Below, piece by piece: positions 17,320 to 27,211 of a DNA stretch of 64,000 nucleotides. The notes under the pieces were generated by a model, which was given only the letters and a program-made list of their open reading frames with translations, was not told where the DNA came from and ran no database searches. This stretch comes from RBG-16-66-20 sp040752005 (lineage in GTDB: Bacteria > Pseudomonadota > Gammaproteobacteria > Burkholderiales > SG8-39). Positions within the stretch are counted from its first letter, which is position 1. Each line of letters opens with the position of its first letter. The stretch lies in assembly GCA_040752005.1 (NCBI GenBank), contig JBFMFX010000017.1, positions 1-64,000 on the forward strand. The letters run 5' to 3'. Both the position numbers and the translations under genes were made by a program.

Positions 17320-18389
17320 CAGCGTAACCGGGCGATGAGGCGCAGATCCCCGCCCACGCGCTCGACCGAGTGGATGCGCAGCCGAATCCGTTCGTCGAGC
17401 AAGGCAACCGCCGGCAGTTCCACCATGCCCTGCGCGGCATCGCCGAGCAGGCTCGGATTGAGGTAGATCAGGAACTCGTCCACGCAGCCTTCGCGCACGA
17501 GCGAGCCGTTGAGGCGAAACCCCGCCTCGACGTGCAGCTCGTTGACCCCGCGGCGCGCAAGCTCCTCCAGCATCGCCGGCAGCTCGACCTTGCCGCGTGC
17601 GTTCGGCAGCACCACCACGTCCGCGTTCGGCGGTGTCCTCCCTCCCTGGGCTGCGAAGATCAGCACGCGCTCGCCGGCGAGGATGCGCGCCGAATCGGGA
17701 ATCTCCAGCCGGCTGTCCACCACCACGCGCAGCGGCTGGCGCGGCGTGTCCACCGCGCGCACCGTAAGCTGGGGATCGTCGGCCTTGACCGTGCCGATGC
17801 CGGTGAGCAGCGCGCAGGCGCGCGCGCGCCAGCGGTGGCCGTCGGCGCGCGCCTCCGGCCCGGTGATCCAGCGGCTGCGGCCGTCGGCGAGCGCGGTGCG
17901 GCCGTCCAGCGTCGCGGCGATCTTCATGCGCACCCACGGGCGGCCGCGCGTCATGCGCGAAAAAAAACCGATGTTCAGCTCGCGCGCCGCCTCCTCGAGC
18001 AGGCCGAACTCGACGCGCACGCCGGCCGCGGCGAGCGCCTCGCCGCCGCGGCGCGCCAGCGGATTCGGGTCGCGCACCGCCGCCACCACGCGCGCGATGC
18101 CGGCGCGCGCGAGCGCCTCGGCGCAGGGGGGTGTCCTGCCGTAATGGTTGCACGGCTCCAGCGTCACGTACGCCGTCGCGCCCCTCGCCGCGCCTCCGGC
18201 CGCGGCAAGCGCGTTCGCCTCGGCATGCGGCGCGCCGGCCTGCTCGTGCCAGCCTTCGCCGACGATGCGGTTGCCTTGCGCGATCACGCAGCCAACGCGC
18301 GGGTTGGGCGTCGCGGTGTACAAGCCCCGCTCGGCGAGCGCGAGCGCGCGCGCCATCATCGCCCGGTCGAGGCCGGAGAAGCCGCTCAC
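17319..18389 (-). CDS. ribD: Bifunctional riboflavin deaminase/reductase
   Basis: 356 residues. N-terminal deaminase with zinc ligands HAE (residues 55-57) and EPCNHYGRTPPC (Cys-80, Cys-89), then a DHFR-like reductase from about residue 145 (RPWVRMKIAATLDGRTA). It performs the second and third steps of riboflavin synthesis. I take the GTG at 18387-18389, which overlaps the nrdR stop and gives the expected N-terminus (SGFSGLDRAMMARAL). Confidence 0.95.
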   Translation of the reverse strand: MSGFSGLDRAMMARALALAERGLYTATPNPRVGCVIAQGNRIVGEGWHEQAGAPHAEANALAAAGGAARGATAYVTLEPCNHYGRTPPCAEALARAGIARVVAAVRDPNPLARRGGEALAAAGVRVEFGLLEEAARELNIGFFSRMTRGRPWVRMKIAATLDGRTALADGRSRWITGPEARADGHRWRARACALLTGIGTVKADDPQLTVRAVDTPRQPLRVVVDSRLEIPDSARILAGERVLIFAAQGGRTPPNADVVVLPNARGKVELPAMLEELARRGVNELHVEAGFRLNGSLVREGCVDEFLIYLNPSLLGDAAQGMVELPAVALLDERIRLRIHSVERVGGDLRLIARLR

Positions 18390-18853
18390 CGCCTGCGGCG
18401 GCGCGAAGCCTTCACTTCCTGCACCGCCTCGCGGAAGTCGTCCGGCGTCTCGAAGCTGCGGTACACCGAGGCGAACCGGATGTAGGCGATCTTGTCGAGC
18501 TTCGCCAGCTCGCGCATGACCAGGTCGCCGACGCGGCTGGTGGGAATTTCGCGCTCGCCGAGCGAGCGCAGCTTTTCCTCGATCCGGTCCACCGCCGCAT
18601 CCACCGCCTCGGTCGCGACCGGCCGTTTCCTGAGCGCGAGCATCATGCTGCCCACCAGCTTTTCGCGGTCGTAGTCGGCGCGCGTGCCGTCCTTCTTGAC
18701 CAGCCGCGGCATGCGCAGCTCGACCCGCTCGTAGGTGGTGAAGCGCTTGTCGCACTTCGGGCAGCGCCGGCGCCGGCGTACCACGTTCGCGCCGGGGTTG
18801 GAGCGCGTGTCCACTACGCTGGTGTCCTCGTGCGAGCAGAACGGGCAGCGCAT
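18386..18853 (-). CDS. nrdR: Transcriptional repressor NrdR
   Basis: 155 residues, full length. Zinc ribbon Cys-3, Cys-6, Cys-31, Cys-34, followed by an ATP-cone domain (RLVKKDGTRADYDREKL). NrdR represses ribonucleotide reductase genes when dATP is high. No nrd genes are in the window. It lies 9 bases after glyA and overlaps ribD, a conserved betaproteobacterial order. Confidence 0.97.
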   Translation of the reverse strand: MRCPFCSHEDTSVVDTRSNPGANVVRRRRRCPKCDKRFTTYERVELRMPRLVKKDGTRADYDREKLVGSMMLALRKRPVATEAVDAAVDRIEEKLRSLGEREIPTSRVGDLVMRELAKLDKIAYIRFASVYRSFETPDDFREAVQEVKASRRRRR

Positions 18854-18862
18854 CGGCGCGCC

Positions 18863-20101
18863 TCAGCCGTAGACCGGGAATCGCGCGCACAGCGCGGCGA
18901 CCTCGCGCCGCACGCGCTCGACGCGCAGCGTGTCCGATGGAGCCTCGATCACGTCGGCGATCAGCTCGGCGAGCCGCTCGGCCTCCTCCTCGCGCATGCC
19001 GCGCGTGGTCATCGCCGGCGTGCCGATGCGGATCCCGGAAGTCACCGTGGGCTTTTCCGGATCGTGCGGCACGGCGTTCTTGTTCACCGTGATGTGCGCG
19101 CGCCCGAGCGCCTCCTCCGCCGCCTGGCCGGTGATGCCCTTCGTGCGCAGGTCCACCAGGAACATGTGGCACTCGGTGCGCCCGGAGACGATCCGCAGGC
19201 CGCGGCGCGCGAGCGTCTCGGCCATGACGCGCGCGTTCTTCATCACCTGAACCTGATAGTCACGGAACTCGGGCCGCGCCGCCTCGGCGAGCGCCACCGC
19301 TTTCGCCGCGATCGCGTGCATCAGCGGGCCGCCCTGGATGCCGGGAAACACCGCCGAATCGAGCGCGCGCGCGTGCTCGGCGTTGGCGAGGATCATGCCG
19401 CCGCGCGGCCCGCGCAGCGTCTTGTGCGTGGTGGTGGTGACGACGTCGGCGATCCCGACCGGGCTCGGGTAGAGCCCGGCCGCGACCAGCCCGGCGTAGT
19501 GCGCGATGTCGGCCACCAGCACCGCGTCCACCTCGTCGGCGATGTGGCGCAGCCGCTGCCAGTCAATGCGCAGCGAATAGGCGGAGGCGCCGGCGACGAT
19601 GACGCGCGGGTTGTGCTCGAGCGCCAGCTTCTCCGCCTCCGCGTAGTCGAGCACCTCGTCGGCGTCGAGGCCGTAGGAGATCGCGCGGTAGAGCTTGCCG
19701 CTCGAATTCACCGCCGCGCCGTGCGTGAGGTGCCCACCGTGCGCGAGGGACATGCCGAGAATCGTATCGCCGGGCCTGAGAAACGCGAGATATACGGCCT
19801 GGTTCGCCTGCGAACCCGAATGCGGCTGCACGTTGGCGTACTCGGCGCCGAACAGGCGCTTGGCACGCTCGATCGCCAGGTGCTCGGCGATATCCACGAA
19901 GGCGCAGCCGCCGTAATAGCGCCGTCCGGGGTAGCCCTCGGCATACTTGTTGGTGAGGAGCGACCCCTGCGCCGCGAGCACCGCGGGGCTGGCGTAATTC
20001 TCCGAGGCAATCAGCTCGACGTGCTCTTCCTGGCGCCGCGTTTCCTGGCGGATCGCCTGGAAAACCTCCGGATCGGTCTGCTCCAGGGTGGCGGCAAGCA
20101 T
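18863..20101 (-). CDS. glyA: Serine hydroxymethyltransferase
   Basis: 412 residues. The PLP-binding lysine is in VVTTTTHKTLRGPRGG, and the N-terminal ELIASENYASPAV and tetrahydrofolate-binding regions are normal. It converts serine and tetrahydrofolate to glycine and methylene-tetrahydrofolate, feeding thymidylate and purine synthesis. A GTAGAAT hexamer about 30 bases upstream of the ATG may be its -10. No glycine riboswitch is seen before it. Confidence 0.97.
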   Translation of the reverse strand: MLAATLEQTDPEVFQAIRQETRRQEEHVELIASENYASPAVLAAQGSLLTNKYAEGYPGRRYYGGCAFVDIAEHLAIERAKRLFGAEYANVQPHSGSQANQAVYLAFLRPGDTILGMSLAHGGHLTHGAAVNSSGKLYRAISYGLDADEVLDYAEAEKLALEHNPRVIVAGASAYSLRIDWQRLRHIADEVDAVLVADIAHYAGLVAAGLYPSPVGIADVVTTTTHKTLRGPRGGMILANAEHARALDSAVFPGIQGGPLMHAIAAKAVALAEAARPEFRDYQVQVMKNARVMAETLARRGLRIVSGRTECHMFLVDLRTKGITGQAAEEALGRAHITVNKNAVPHDPEKPTVTSGIRIGTPAMTTRGMREEEAERLAELIADVIEAPSDTLRVERVRREVAALCARFPVYG

Positions 20102-20164
20102 GGTGCGGGGTGGCGCGAGGCGGCGAAGGGGCGAATTCTACTCGACCCCCGGCGCGCGCCCGGT

Positions 20165-20743
20165 CTATACCGTCGCCGGCGGCGCGAGGTCGGAGGGGCG
20201 GTCTATGTCGCGCAGGACCCCGGGATCGCCCACCGGCACCTTGACGATTCTGTCCTCGTGCGCGGCGAGGATCGCTCGCGCGCCCTCGTCGCCGGCGCAG
20301 CGCTCCAGCAGGGCACGAAAGCGCGCCGAAAAGCCCACCGGATGGCCGCGGCGGGCCCGGTAGTACGGCGCCGCGATCGGGGCGCCGGCGGCGAGCGCGT
20401 CGCGCACCGCGGCGATCGTGCTCGGGCGCACGAACGGCATGTCGGCGAGCGCGACGAGCCACCCGTCGGCGTCGGCCGCAGCGCGCACGCCGCAGGCAAG
20501 GCTCGCGCCCATGCCCTCGGCGGCGCCCGCGCAGAACACCGTCTCGCAGCCCTCCTCGGCGAGCAGCCGCCCGATTTCCTCGGCGCCCGGCCGCAGCACC
20601 GCGAGCACGCGCGCCAGCTCCGCACGGAGGTTTCTCGCCGCCTGCGCCGCCATCAGGACGCCGTGCGGCAGGGGGTGCAGCAGCTTGTCCGAGCCGAAGC
20701 GGCTGGCCGATCCCGCCGCGAGCAGCAGGCCGACGAGCTTCAA
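20165..20743 (-). CDS. MobA/MocA-like nucleotidyltransferase
   Basis: 192 residues; nucleotidyltransferase signature LLAAGSASRFGSDKL at the N-terminus and ALADMPFVRPSTI with the metal-binding Asp. MocA-type members add CMP to molybdopterin to form the cytosine dinucleotide cofactor used by xanthine-oxidase-family enzymes. The chosen TTG start overlaps the xdhC stop (TTGA); no ATG gives a better N-terminus. Adjacent xdhC and the molybdenum hydroxylase at 29772-33420 support a cofactor role, by inference. Confidence 0.8.
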   Translation of the reverse strand: MKLVGLLLAAGSASRFGSDKLLHPLPHGVLMAAQAARNLRAELARVLAVLRPGAEEIGRLLAEEGCETVFCAGAAEGMGASLACGVRAAADADGWLVALADMPFVRPSTIAAVRDALAAGAPIAAPYYRARRGHPVGFSARFRALLERCAGDEGARAILAAHEDRIVKVPVGDPGVLRDIDRPSDLAPPATV

Positions 20744-21765
20744 GCCCGGGCGGGGGTGTCCGGCGCCACCTCGCAGGCCGAGGGATCGAAGCGGCGCTGT
20801 TCCTTGGCCGCCCATGACGGCTCCACGACGCCGTGGCGCACGGCGGTCATCTCGGCGAGGATCGCCACCGCGATCTCCGGCGGGGTCTTCGAACCGATGT
20901 ACAGCCCCACCGGGCCCCGCAGCCGGGCGATCTCCTCTTGCGACAGGTCGAACTCCGCCAGGCGCCTGCGGCGCGCGTCGTTATTCTTCTTCGAGCCGAT
21001 CGCGCCGACGTAGAACGCGGGCGACTTCAGCGCTTCCAGGAGCGCGAGGTCATCGAGCTTCGGATCATGCGTGAGCGCCACCACCGCGCTGTGGGCGTCG
21101 AGGTTCATCTCGCGGATGACGTCGTCGGGCATGCCGCGCTCCAGCGCCACGCCCTCGACCCGCCATCCGGCGGCGTACTCCTCGCGCGGATCGATGACCG
21201 TCACGTGGTAGTCGAGCATGCGCGCCATCGTCGCGAGGTAATGCGTGAGCTGGCCGGCGCCGATCAGCACCAGGCGCCAGCGCGGGCCGTGCACCGTGAC
21301 GAGCACGCGGCCGTCGAATTCCAGCGTGTCGCTCCAGCGCCCGGGCTCGAGCGAAACCGCGCCGCTCGCCATGTCCAGCCGCCGGCGCACGAGCTGCTGG
21401 CGCGAAATGGTGTCGAGCAGCTCCCCAATGCCGCTCCTTTCGGTCACCGGTTCGAGCACGATCTGCAGCGTCCCGCCGCAGGGCAGCCCCCAGCGGGTCG
21501 CCTCCTCGTTGGTGACCCCGTACTTGACGAGCTGCGGCAGATCCTTCGCCACCGCCCGCGCGCGCACCTTCTCGACCAGATCGTCCTCGACGCAACCGCC
21601 GGAAACCGATCCCACGACCTGCCCATCGTCGCGGATCGCGACCAGCGCGCCGACCGGACGAGGCGCCGAGCCCCAGGTCTTGACGATGGTGCCGAGCGTA
21701 ACGCGATGCCCGGCCGCTCGCCAGGCCTCGGCGGTGCGCAGAACCTCGATGTCCACGCTGTCCAT
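20740..21765 (-). CDS. XdhC/CoxI-family molybdoenzyme maturation protein
   Basis: 341 residues with an N-terminal XdhC domain (GSAPRPVGALVAI, GSVSGGCVEDDLV) and a C-terminal Rossmann-like XdhC_C domain (LVLIGAGQLTHYLA, YVGAIGSKKNNDARR). XdhC-type proteins bind molybdenum cofactor and help load its sulfurated form into xanthine dehydrogenase or CO dehydrogenase-like enzymes. It overlaps the mobA-like gene and starts 9 bases after the histidine kinase. A TAGAAT hexamer sits 6 bases before the ATG, its TAG being the kinase stop codon. Confidence 0.92.
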   Translation of the reverse strand: MDSVDIEVLRTAEAWRAAGHRVTLGTIVKTWGSAPRPVGALVAIRDDGQVVGSVSGGCVEDDLVEKVRARAVAKDLPQLVKYGVTNEEATRWGLPCGGTLQIVLEPVTERSGIGELLDTISRQQLVRRRLDMASGAVSLEPGRWSDTLEFDGRVLVTVHGPRWRLVLIGAGQLTHYLATMARMLDYHVTVIDPREEYAAGWRVEGVALERGMPDDVIREMNLDAHSAVVALTHDPKLDDLALLEALKSPAFYVGAIGSKKNNDARRRRLAEFDLSQEEIARLRGPVGLYIGSKTPPEIAVAILAEMTAVRHGVVEPSWAAKEQRRFDPSACEVAPDTPARA

Positions 21766-21774
21766 GGCGCGATT

Positions 21775-23139
21775 CTACGCCCGCGCAAAGCGCAGGGCCA
21801 CGCGGCACCCCTGGCCTGCGGCGCCCGCCCCGACCTCCAGAGCCGCCCCGTGCGCCAGCGCGATCTCGCGCACGATCGCCAGCCCCAGGCCGCTGCCCTC
21901 GCCCGGTGTGCCTGGCACCCGGTAGAAGCGCTCCAGCACCCGTTCGCGCTCGGCGGGCGCGATGCCCGGGCCGTCGTCCTCGACTTCCAGGAAGCTCGCG
22001 CCCTGGCGCACGCCGCTGCGCACCGTCACCCGGGCTCCGGACCCGGCGTACTCGATCGCGTTGTGGACCAGGTTGGCGAGCGCCTCGCGCAGCAAGAGCG
22101 CGTCGCCGCGCACCGGCGCCGGCGCCAGCTCGAACCCGAGGTCGATGCCGCGCGCCAGCGCGCGGTGCACCCATTCGTCGGCCGCTTCCTCGACGACCGC
22201 GCGCAGATCGAGCGGCGCGAACCGTTCCGCGCTCCAGCCCCCGGGCTCGGCGCGCGCGAGCGCCAGCAGCTGGTTGGCCAGACGCGCGGTGCGGATGGTC
22301 GCGCGGTGAACCTGCTCCAGCTCTGCCCGGCAGGCCGCCGGCAGCTCGTGCGCGAGCGCAAGCTCCGTATGCGCCTGCAGCCCGGCAAGCGGCGTGCGCA
22401 ACTGATGGGCCGCGTTGGCGATGAAGCGGCGCTGGTTCTCGGCCGCTTCGGCGACCCGGCCGAGCAGATGGTTGAGGGCATTGGCGAGCGGTTGGACCTC
22501 CAGCGGCGCGTCCGCGGCATCCAGCGGGCGCAGGTCGCGCGCCGAGCGTGCCTTGATCTCGGCCGAAAGAGCCTCCAGCGGCGCAAGGCCCCGCTTGACG
22601 CCGAACCACACCGCGGCGAGCGCCGCGGCCGCCACCAGCAGCTCCGGCACCAGGCCGGTGAACAGGATGGCGCGCGCCAGGCTGCGCCTCTTGTTGCCGG
22701 TTTCGGCGACCTGCACCGTGCACACGCGGCCGGCGCAGGGCACGAGCATCGCGACCACGTGCACTGCGCTGCCGCGGTAGCGCGCGTCGTAGCGGATCAC
22801 GCCGTCCTGCGCCCGCGCCCCCGGCGGCGGATCGGGCAGGCCGGCGTCGCCCGCGATCGCGGTGCCGTCCGGGGCGCGCACCTGGTAGTAGATGGTGTCG
22901 TAGCGGTCGGTGCGCAGGGCGCGGTCGGCCGCCCCCGGGAGATCGAAGGCGTAGCGGTCGCCGGAGGCGCGGATGCGCTCGGCGAGCGCGAGCGCGATGT
23001 CGGCGAGCGCCTGATCGTAAGCCTCGCTCGCCGGCTCGAGCGACACGAAGTATACGGCGACCGCGCCCAGCGCGAGCAGCGCCGCCACCGGCGCGAGCAG
23101 CAGCCGCAGCAGCTGGCCGCGCAGGCTGCGTGCGGCCAT
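21775..23139 (-). CDS. Two-component sensor histidine kinase (TctE/QseC type)
   Basis: 454 residues. Two membrane segments (about residues 10-33 and 158-178) bracket a periplasmic domain with two cysteines (MLVPCAGRVC). A HAMP-like linker leads to the HisKA domain with phospho-accepting His-245 in ANAAHQLRTPLAG, then HATPase_c with DDGPGIAPAE and GSGLGLAIV. It starts two bases after the regulator stop. The stimulus is unknown; TctE relatives sense tricarboxylates and QseC relatives other signals. Downstream xdhC could be a target or a passenger. Confidence 0.93.
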   Translation of the reverse strand: MAARSLRGQLLRLLLAPVAALLALGAVAVYFVSLEPASEAYDQALADIALALAERIRASGDRYAFDLPGAADRALRTDRYDTIYYQVRAPDGTAIAGDAGLPDPPPGARAQDGVIRYDARYRGSAVHVVAMLVPCAGRVCTVQVAETGNKRRSLARAILFTGLVPELLVAAAALAAVWFGVKRGLAPLEALSAEIKARSARDLRPLDAADAPLEVQPLANALNHLLGRVAEAAENQRRFIANAAHQLRTPLAGLQAHTELALAHELPAACRAELEQVHRATIRTARLANQLLALARAEPGGWSAERFAPLDLRAVVEEAADEWVHRALARGIDLGFELAPAPVRGDALLLREALANLVHNAIEYAGSGARVTVRSGVRQGASFLEVEDDGPGIAPAERERVLERFYRVPGTPGEGSGLGLAIVREIALAHGAALEVGAGAAGQGCRVALRFARA

Positions 23140-23140
23140 G

Positions 23141-23815
<675 letters not shown>

Positions 23816-23945
23816 GCGCCGATGATACCGCCACGTGGCGCTTGCCGATCCCGCACGCCGGCGCGCCACCATGCCGCACGACGGGCGGTTCATCTGCCGC
23901 GCGCGCGCACGCCTGCGATCGCACCTTGGCCAGGCCGCGAAGCGC

Positions 23946-23974
23946 CAAAAAAAAAGCCCGCGCGAACGCGGGCT
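23946..23974 (-). terminator. Rho-independent terminator of the metal efflux operon
   Basis: On the - strand AGCCCGCG, loop TTCG, CGCGGGCT, then nine T residues. It ends transcription coming from the czcCBA-type genes before the response-regulator gene. The ~300 bases from 23816 to 24117 hold this and the hairpins described above, and no gene. Confidence 0.88.
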
Positions 23975-24043
23975 CGGCAGGCGCCGGCCGGGCGGAGGAA
24001 GGAACCCGGCCAGCCCCTGCAGGGGGCCGGTCGGAAACGGCCA
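23946..24043 (-). ncRNA. Candidate small RNA or structured 3' region after the efflux operon
   Basis: Read on the - strand after the czcA stop, three hairpins precede the terminator: GGCCG/CGGCC (24025-24042), the 12-base palindrome CCCCTGCAGGGG (24014-24025), and a perfect 7-bp stem GGCCGGG/CCCGGCC (23986-24011) whose 12-base loop reads TTCCTTCCTCCG. The CCTTCCTCC loop is complementary to Shine-Dalgarno sequences, as in several known C-rich-loop small RNAs. No internal promoter is evident, so it would be processed from the operon 3' end. Inference only. Confidence 0.4.
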
Positions 24044-24117
24044 GGCGAGACGCAGTCTGCGCGCGCATCCTTGCAGCGCACTTGCGCGTGACTTGCGCGC
24101 GGCTGACAGCGCCTGAC

Positions 24118-27100
24118 TCATCCGGCCGGCGCCCGCCTGCGCCCGCGCCAGCCCGCCATCATCACGTACAGCACCGGCAGGACGAAGAGAACGAGCAGCG
24201 TGGCCGAGGCGAGCCCACCGATCACCACCACCGCGAGCGGCTTTTGCGTTTCGGCACCGATGCCGGTGGAAAGCGCCATCGGCAGCAGGCCCAGCGAGGC
24301 GAGCAGCGCCGTCATCAGCACCGTGCGCAGGCGCGTGCGCGCGCCCTGGATCGCGGCCTCCTCCGGCGCGGCGCCGCGATGGCGCAGCTCGTTGAAGAGC
24401 GCGACCATCACCACGCCGTTCAGCACCGCCTGGCCGAACAGCGCGATGAAGCCGATCGCCGCCGACACCGACAGATAGATCCCGGTCAGCCAGAGCGCGA
24501 GGATCCCGCCGATCGCGGAAAACGGGATGTTGGCGACGATGAGGAGCGAGTTGCGGAACGACTTGAAGGCGTCGAACAGCAGCAGGAAGATGATCAGGAT
24601 CGAGATCGGCACGATCACCGCCAGGCGCGCCATCGCGCGCTCCTGGTTCTCGAACTCGCCCGACCAGGTGATCGCGTAGCCCTCGGGCAGCGGCACGTTG
24701 CGGCGCACCTTCGCCTGCATGTCGGAGACGACGCTGCCCATGTCGCGGCCGCGGATGAAGACACCGACCGCGAGCACCCGCCGGCCGTTCTCGCGCGCGA
24801 TGTTCATCATGCCGCCGACGGTGCGCAAGCTCGCCACCTCCGACAGCGGCACGTAGGCGCCGTTCGGTGTCGCCACCAGCAGCTCCTGCATGCCGGTGAG
24901 GGTGCGTTCAGCCTCCTCCAGCCGCACCGCCACTCCGAAGCGCTGCTCGCCTTCCCATATCTGCGTCACCTGCTTGCCGCCGAGCGCGGTCTCGATCACG
25001 TCCTGGATATCGGCGACGTTCAGCCCGTAGCGCGCCGCCCGCGCGCGGTCCACCCGCACCTGGATCTGCGGCAGCTCGCCGAGCCGGTCCACGAAGGCGC
25101 GTGCGACCCCGGGTACCTCCTGCACCTGCCTGAGCACGCCGAGCGCAAGCTCGCGCAGCCGCTCGAGATCCTCGCCGAACACCTTGATCACGATCTGTCC
25201 GTCAATCTGCGAGATGGATTCGAGCACGTTGTCGCGGATCGGCTGCGAAAACGTCGGCACCACGCCGGGCAGCTTGACGATCTCGGCCTCCATCTCGCGC
25301 AGCAGCCCCGCCTTGTCCACGCCGCGCGTCCATTCGGTCTCGGGCTTGAGATCGACCAGAAATTCGGCCATGTTGATGAGCTTCGGATCGGTGCCGTCCT
25401 CGGGCCGGCCGACTCTGGAGTTGACCTTCCTGACCTCCGGAAACTTGCGGATCGCGGCGCGGATCCGCGCCACCATCTCCTGCGCTTCGGACACCGAGAC
25501 GCTGGTGGGCAGAGTGACGTTCACCCACAGCGCCCCCTCGTTCAGTTCCGGCAGGAACTCGGTGCCCAGGCGCGGCACGAGCGCGAGGCTGCCGGCGAGT
25601 GCGGCCAGCGCAAGACCGAGCACCGCGCGCCGGTGCGCGAGCGCCCACCTGAGCGCCGGCTCATAGGCGCGCCCGGCGGCGCGCACCAGCACGTTCTCGC
25701 GCTCCGGGAGGTTGCGCCTGAGCGTCACCGCGCACAGCAGCGGCACCAGCGTGAGCGAGAGCACGAGCGCCCCGGCGAGCGCCGAGACCACCGAATAGGC
25801 CATCGGCGCGAAGATGCGGCCCTCGTGCCGCGTCAGCGTGAAGATCGGGATGTGCGCGGCGATGATGATCAGCATCGAGAACAGCGTCGGCCGGCCGACC
25901 TCGACCGCGGCGTCGAGGATGATCTGCTTGCGCCGGCTCTCGGCGAGGACCTTGTGCCCGTGACTCGCCTCGGAGAGCTTGCGGAATACGTTCTCCACCA
26001 CGATCACCGCGCCGTCCACGATGATGCCGAAGTCCATCGCGCCGAGCGAAAGCAGGTTCGCGGGGATCCCGATCCACGTGAGACCGAGGAAGGTGGCGAG
26101 CAGCGCGAGCGGCATGGTCAGCGCGACGATCGCCGCCGCGCGCAGGTTGCCGAGAAAGAGCCACAGCACCGCCGACACGAGCAGCGCACCCTCGAGCAGG
26201 TTGGTGAACACCGTCGTCAGCGTGCGGCCGATCAGCCACGTGCGGTCGTAGATCGGCTCGATTCTCACGCCCGCCGGCAGGCCGCCGGCGTTGAGTGCCG
26301 CGACGCGCTCGCGCACGCGCCCGAGCACCTCCGAGGGATTTTCGCCGCGGCGCATCAACACCACGCCGGTGACCACATCGTCCTCGTCGTCCTCGCCGGC
26401 GACGCCCTGCCGCGGCACCGCGCCGACTGCCACGCGTGCGATGTCGCGCACCAGGATCGGCGTTCCGCCGCGCTCGGTGACCACGACGTTGGCGATGTCT
26501 TCCGGGCCCTGGAACAGGCCGATGCCGCGGATCAGATACTGCTGGCGGCCCTGCTCGACGTAGCTTCCGCCCGCGTTGCGGTTGCCGCGCTCGATCGCCT
26601 GCGCGAGCTGCGCGAGCGTCACGCGGTAGTCGCGCATGCGCGCCGGGTCGGGGCGCACCTCGTACTGCTTGATGAGGCCGCCCAGACTGGTGACGTCGGC
26701 CACGCCCGGCACCTGCTTCAGGCTGCGCTGCACCACCCAGTCCTGCAGGGTGCGCAGCTCGCGCGGCCCGAGCCCCTCGCCCCTTAGCCGGTAGCGATAG
26801 ATCTCGCCGATCGCGGTCGAGAACGGCGCCAGCTGGGAATCCACTCCCGGCGGCAGCTCCACCTCGCGCAGCCGCTCGACCACCTGCTGGCGCGCAAAAT
26901 ACCCGTTCACGCCGTCATCGAAGGTAATGGTCAGGAACGACAGGCCGAACTGGGTGTGCACGAACATGCGCACCGCTCCGGGCAGGCCCGAGAGCGCCAC
27001 CTCGAGCGGAATCGTCACCTGCTTCTCGACCTCCTCGGCGGCGCGGCCGGGGTAGAGCGAGATCACCGTGACCTGCGTGTCGGTGACGTCGGGGAACGCC

Positions 27101-27210
27101 TCGACTGGCAGCCGATTGAACGCCGCGATGCCCGCGCCGACGAACACGACCACGCCCAGCACGATGAACAGCGGCTGGTAGAGGGCAAAGGCGACGACGC
27201 GCCGGATCAC
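24118..27210 (-). CDS. Heavy-metal efflux RND pump (CzcA/CusA family)
   Basis: 1030 residues, the standard RND length: N-terminal membrane helix, two large periplasmic loops, and transmembrane helices 2-6 and 8-12. The HME-subfamily proton-relay motif DFGIIVDGAVIVVEN is present with both acidic residues of the CzcA pattern; CusA-type pumps use a related helix 4 motif. It pumps divalent or monovalent metal ions out through a tripartite complex with the two upstream gene products. Specific metal cannot be assigned. It starts one base after the adaptor stop codon. Confidence 0.94.
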   Translation of the reverse strand: MIRRVVAFALYQPLFIVLGVVVFVGAGIAAFNRLPVEAFPDVTDTQVTVISLYPGRAAEEVEKQVTIPLEVALSGLPGAVRMFVHTQFGLSFLTITFDDGVNGYFARQQVVERLREVELPPGVDSQLAPFSTAIGEIYRYRLRGEGLGPRELRTLQDWVVQRSLKQVPGVADVTSLGGLIKQYEVRPDPARMRDYRVTLAQLAQAIERGNRNAGGSYVEQGRQQYLIRGIGLFQGPEDIANVVVTERGGTPILVRDIARVAVGAVPRQGVAGEDDEDDVVTGVVLMRRGENPSEVLGRVRERVAALNAGGLPAGVRIEPIYDRTWLIGRTLTTVFTNLLEGALLVSAVLWLFLGNLRAAAIVALTMPLALLATFLGLTWIGIPANLLSLGAMDFGIIVDGAVIVVENVFRKLSEASHGHKVLAESRRKQIILDAAVEVGRPTLFSMLIIIAAHIPIFTLTRHEGRIFAPMAYSVVSALAGALVLSLTLVPLLCAVTLRRNLPERENVLVRAAGRAYEPALRWALAHRRAVLGLALAALAGSLALVPRLGTEFLPELNEGALWVNVTLPTSVSVSEAQEMVARIRAAIRKFPEVRKVNSRVGRPEDGTDPKLINMAEFLVDLKPETEWTRGVDKAGLLREMEAEIVKLPGVVPTFSQPIRDNVLESISQIDGQIVIKVFGEDLERLRELALGVLRQVQEVPGVARAFVDRLGELPQIQVRVDRARAARYGLNVADIQDVIETALGGKQVTQIWEGEQRFGVAVRLEEAERTLTGMQELLVATPNGAYVPLSEVASLRTVGGMMNIARENGRRVLAVGVFIRGRDMGSVVSDMQAKVRRNVPLPEGYAITWSGEFENQERAMARLAVIVPISILIIFLLLFDAFKSFRNSLLIVANIPFSAIGGILALWLTGIYLSVSAAIGFIALFGQAVLNGVVMVALFNELRHRGAAPEEAAIQGARTRLRTVLMTALLASLGLLPMALSTGIGAETQKPLAVVVIGGLASATLLVLFVLPVLYVMMAGWRGRRRAPAG

Positions 27211-27211
27211 C

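Noticed and set aside
20102..20164. Glycine riboswitch or FMN riboswitch before the glyA-rib genes
   Set aside because: The gap is only ~60 bases and shows no conserved aptamer elements; none before ribD either.
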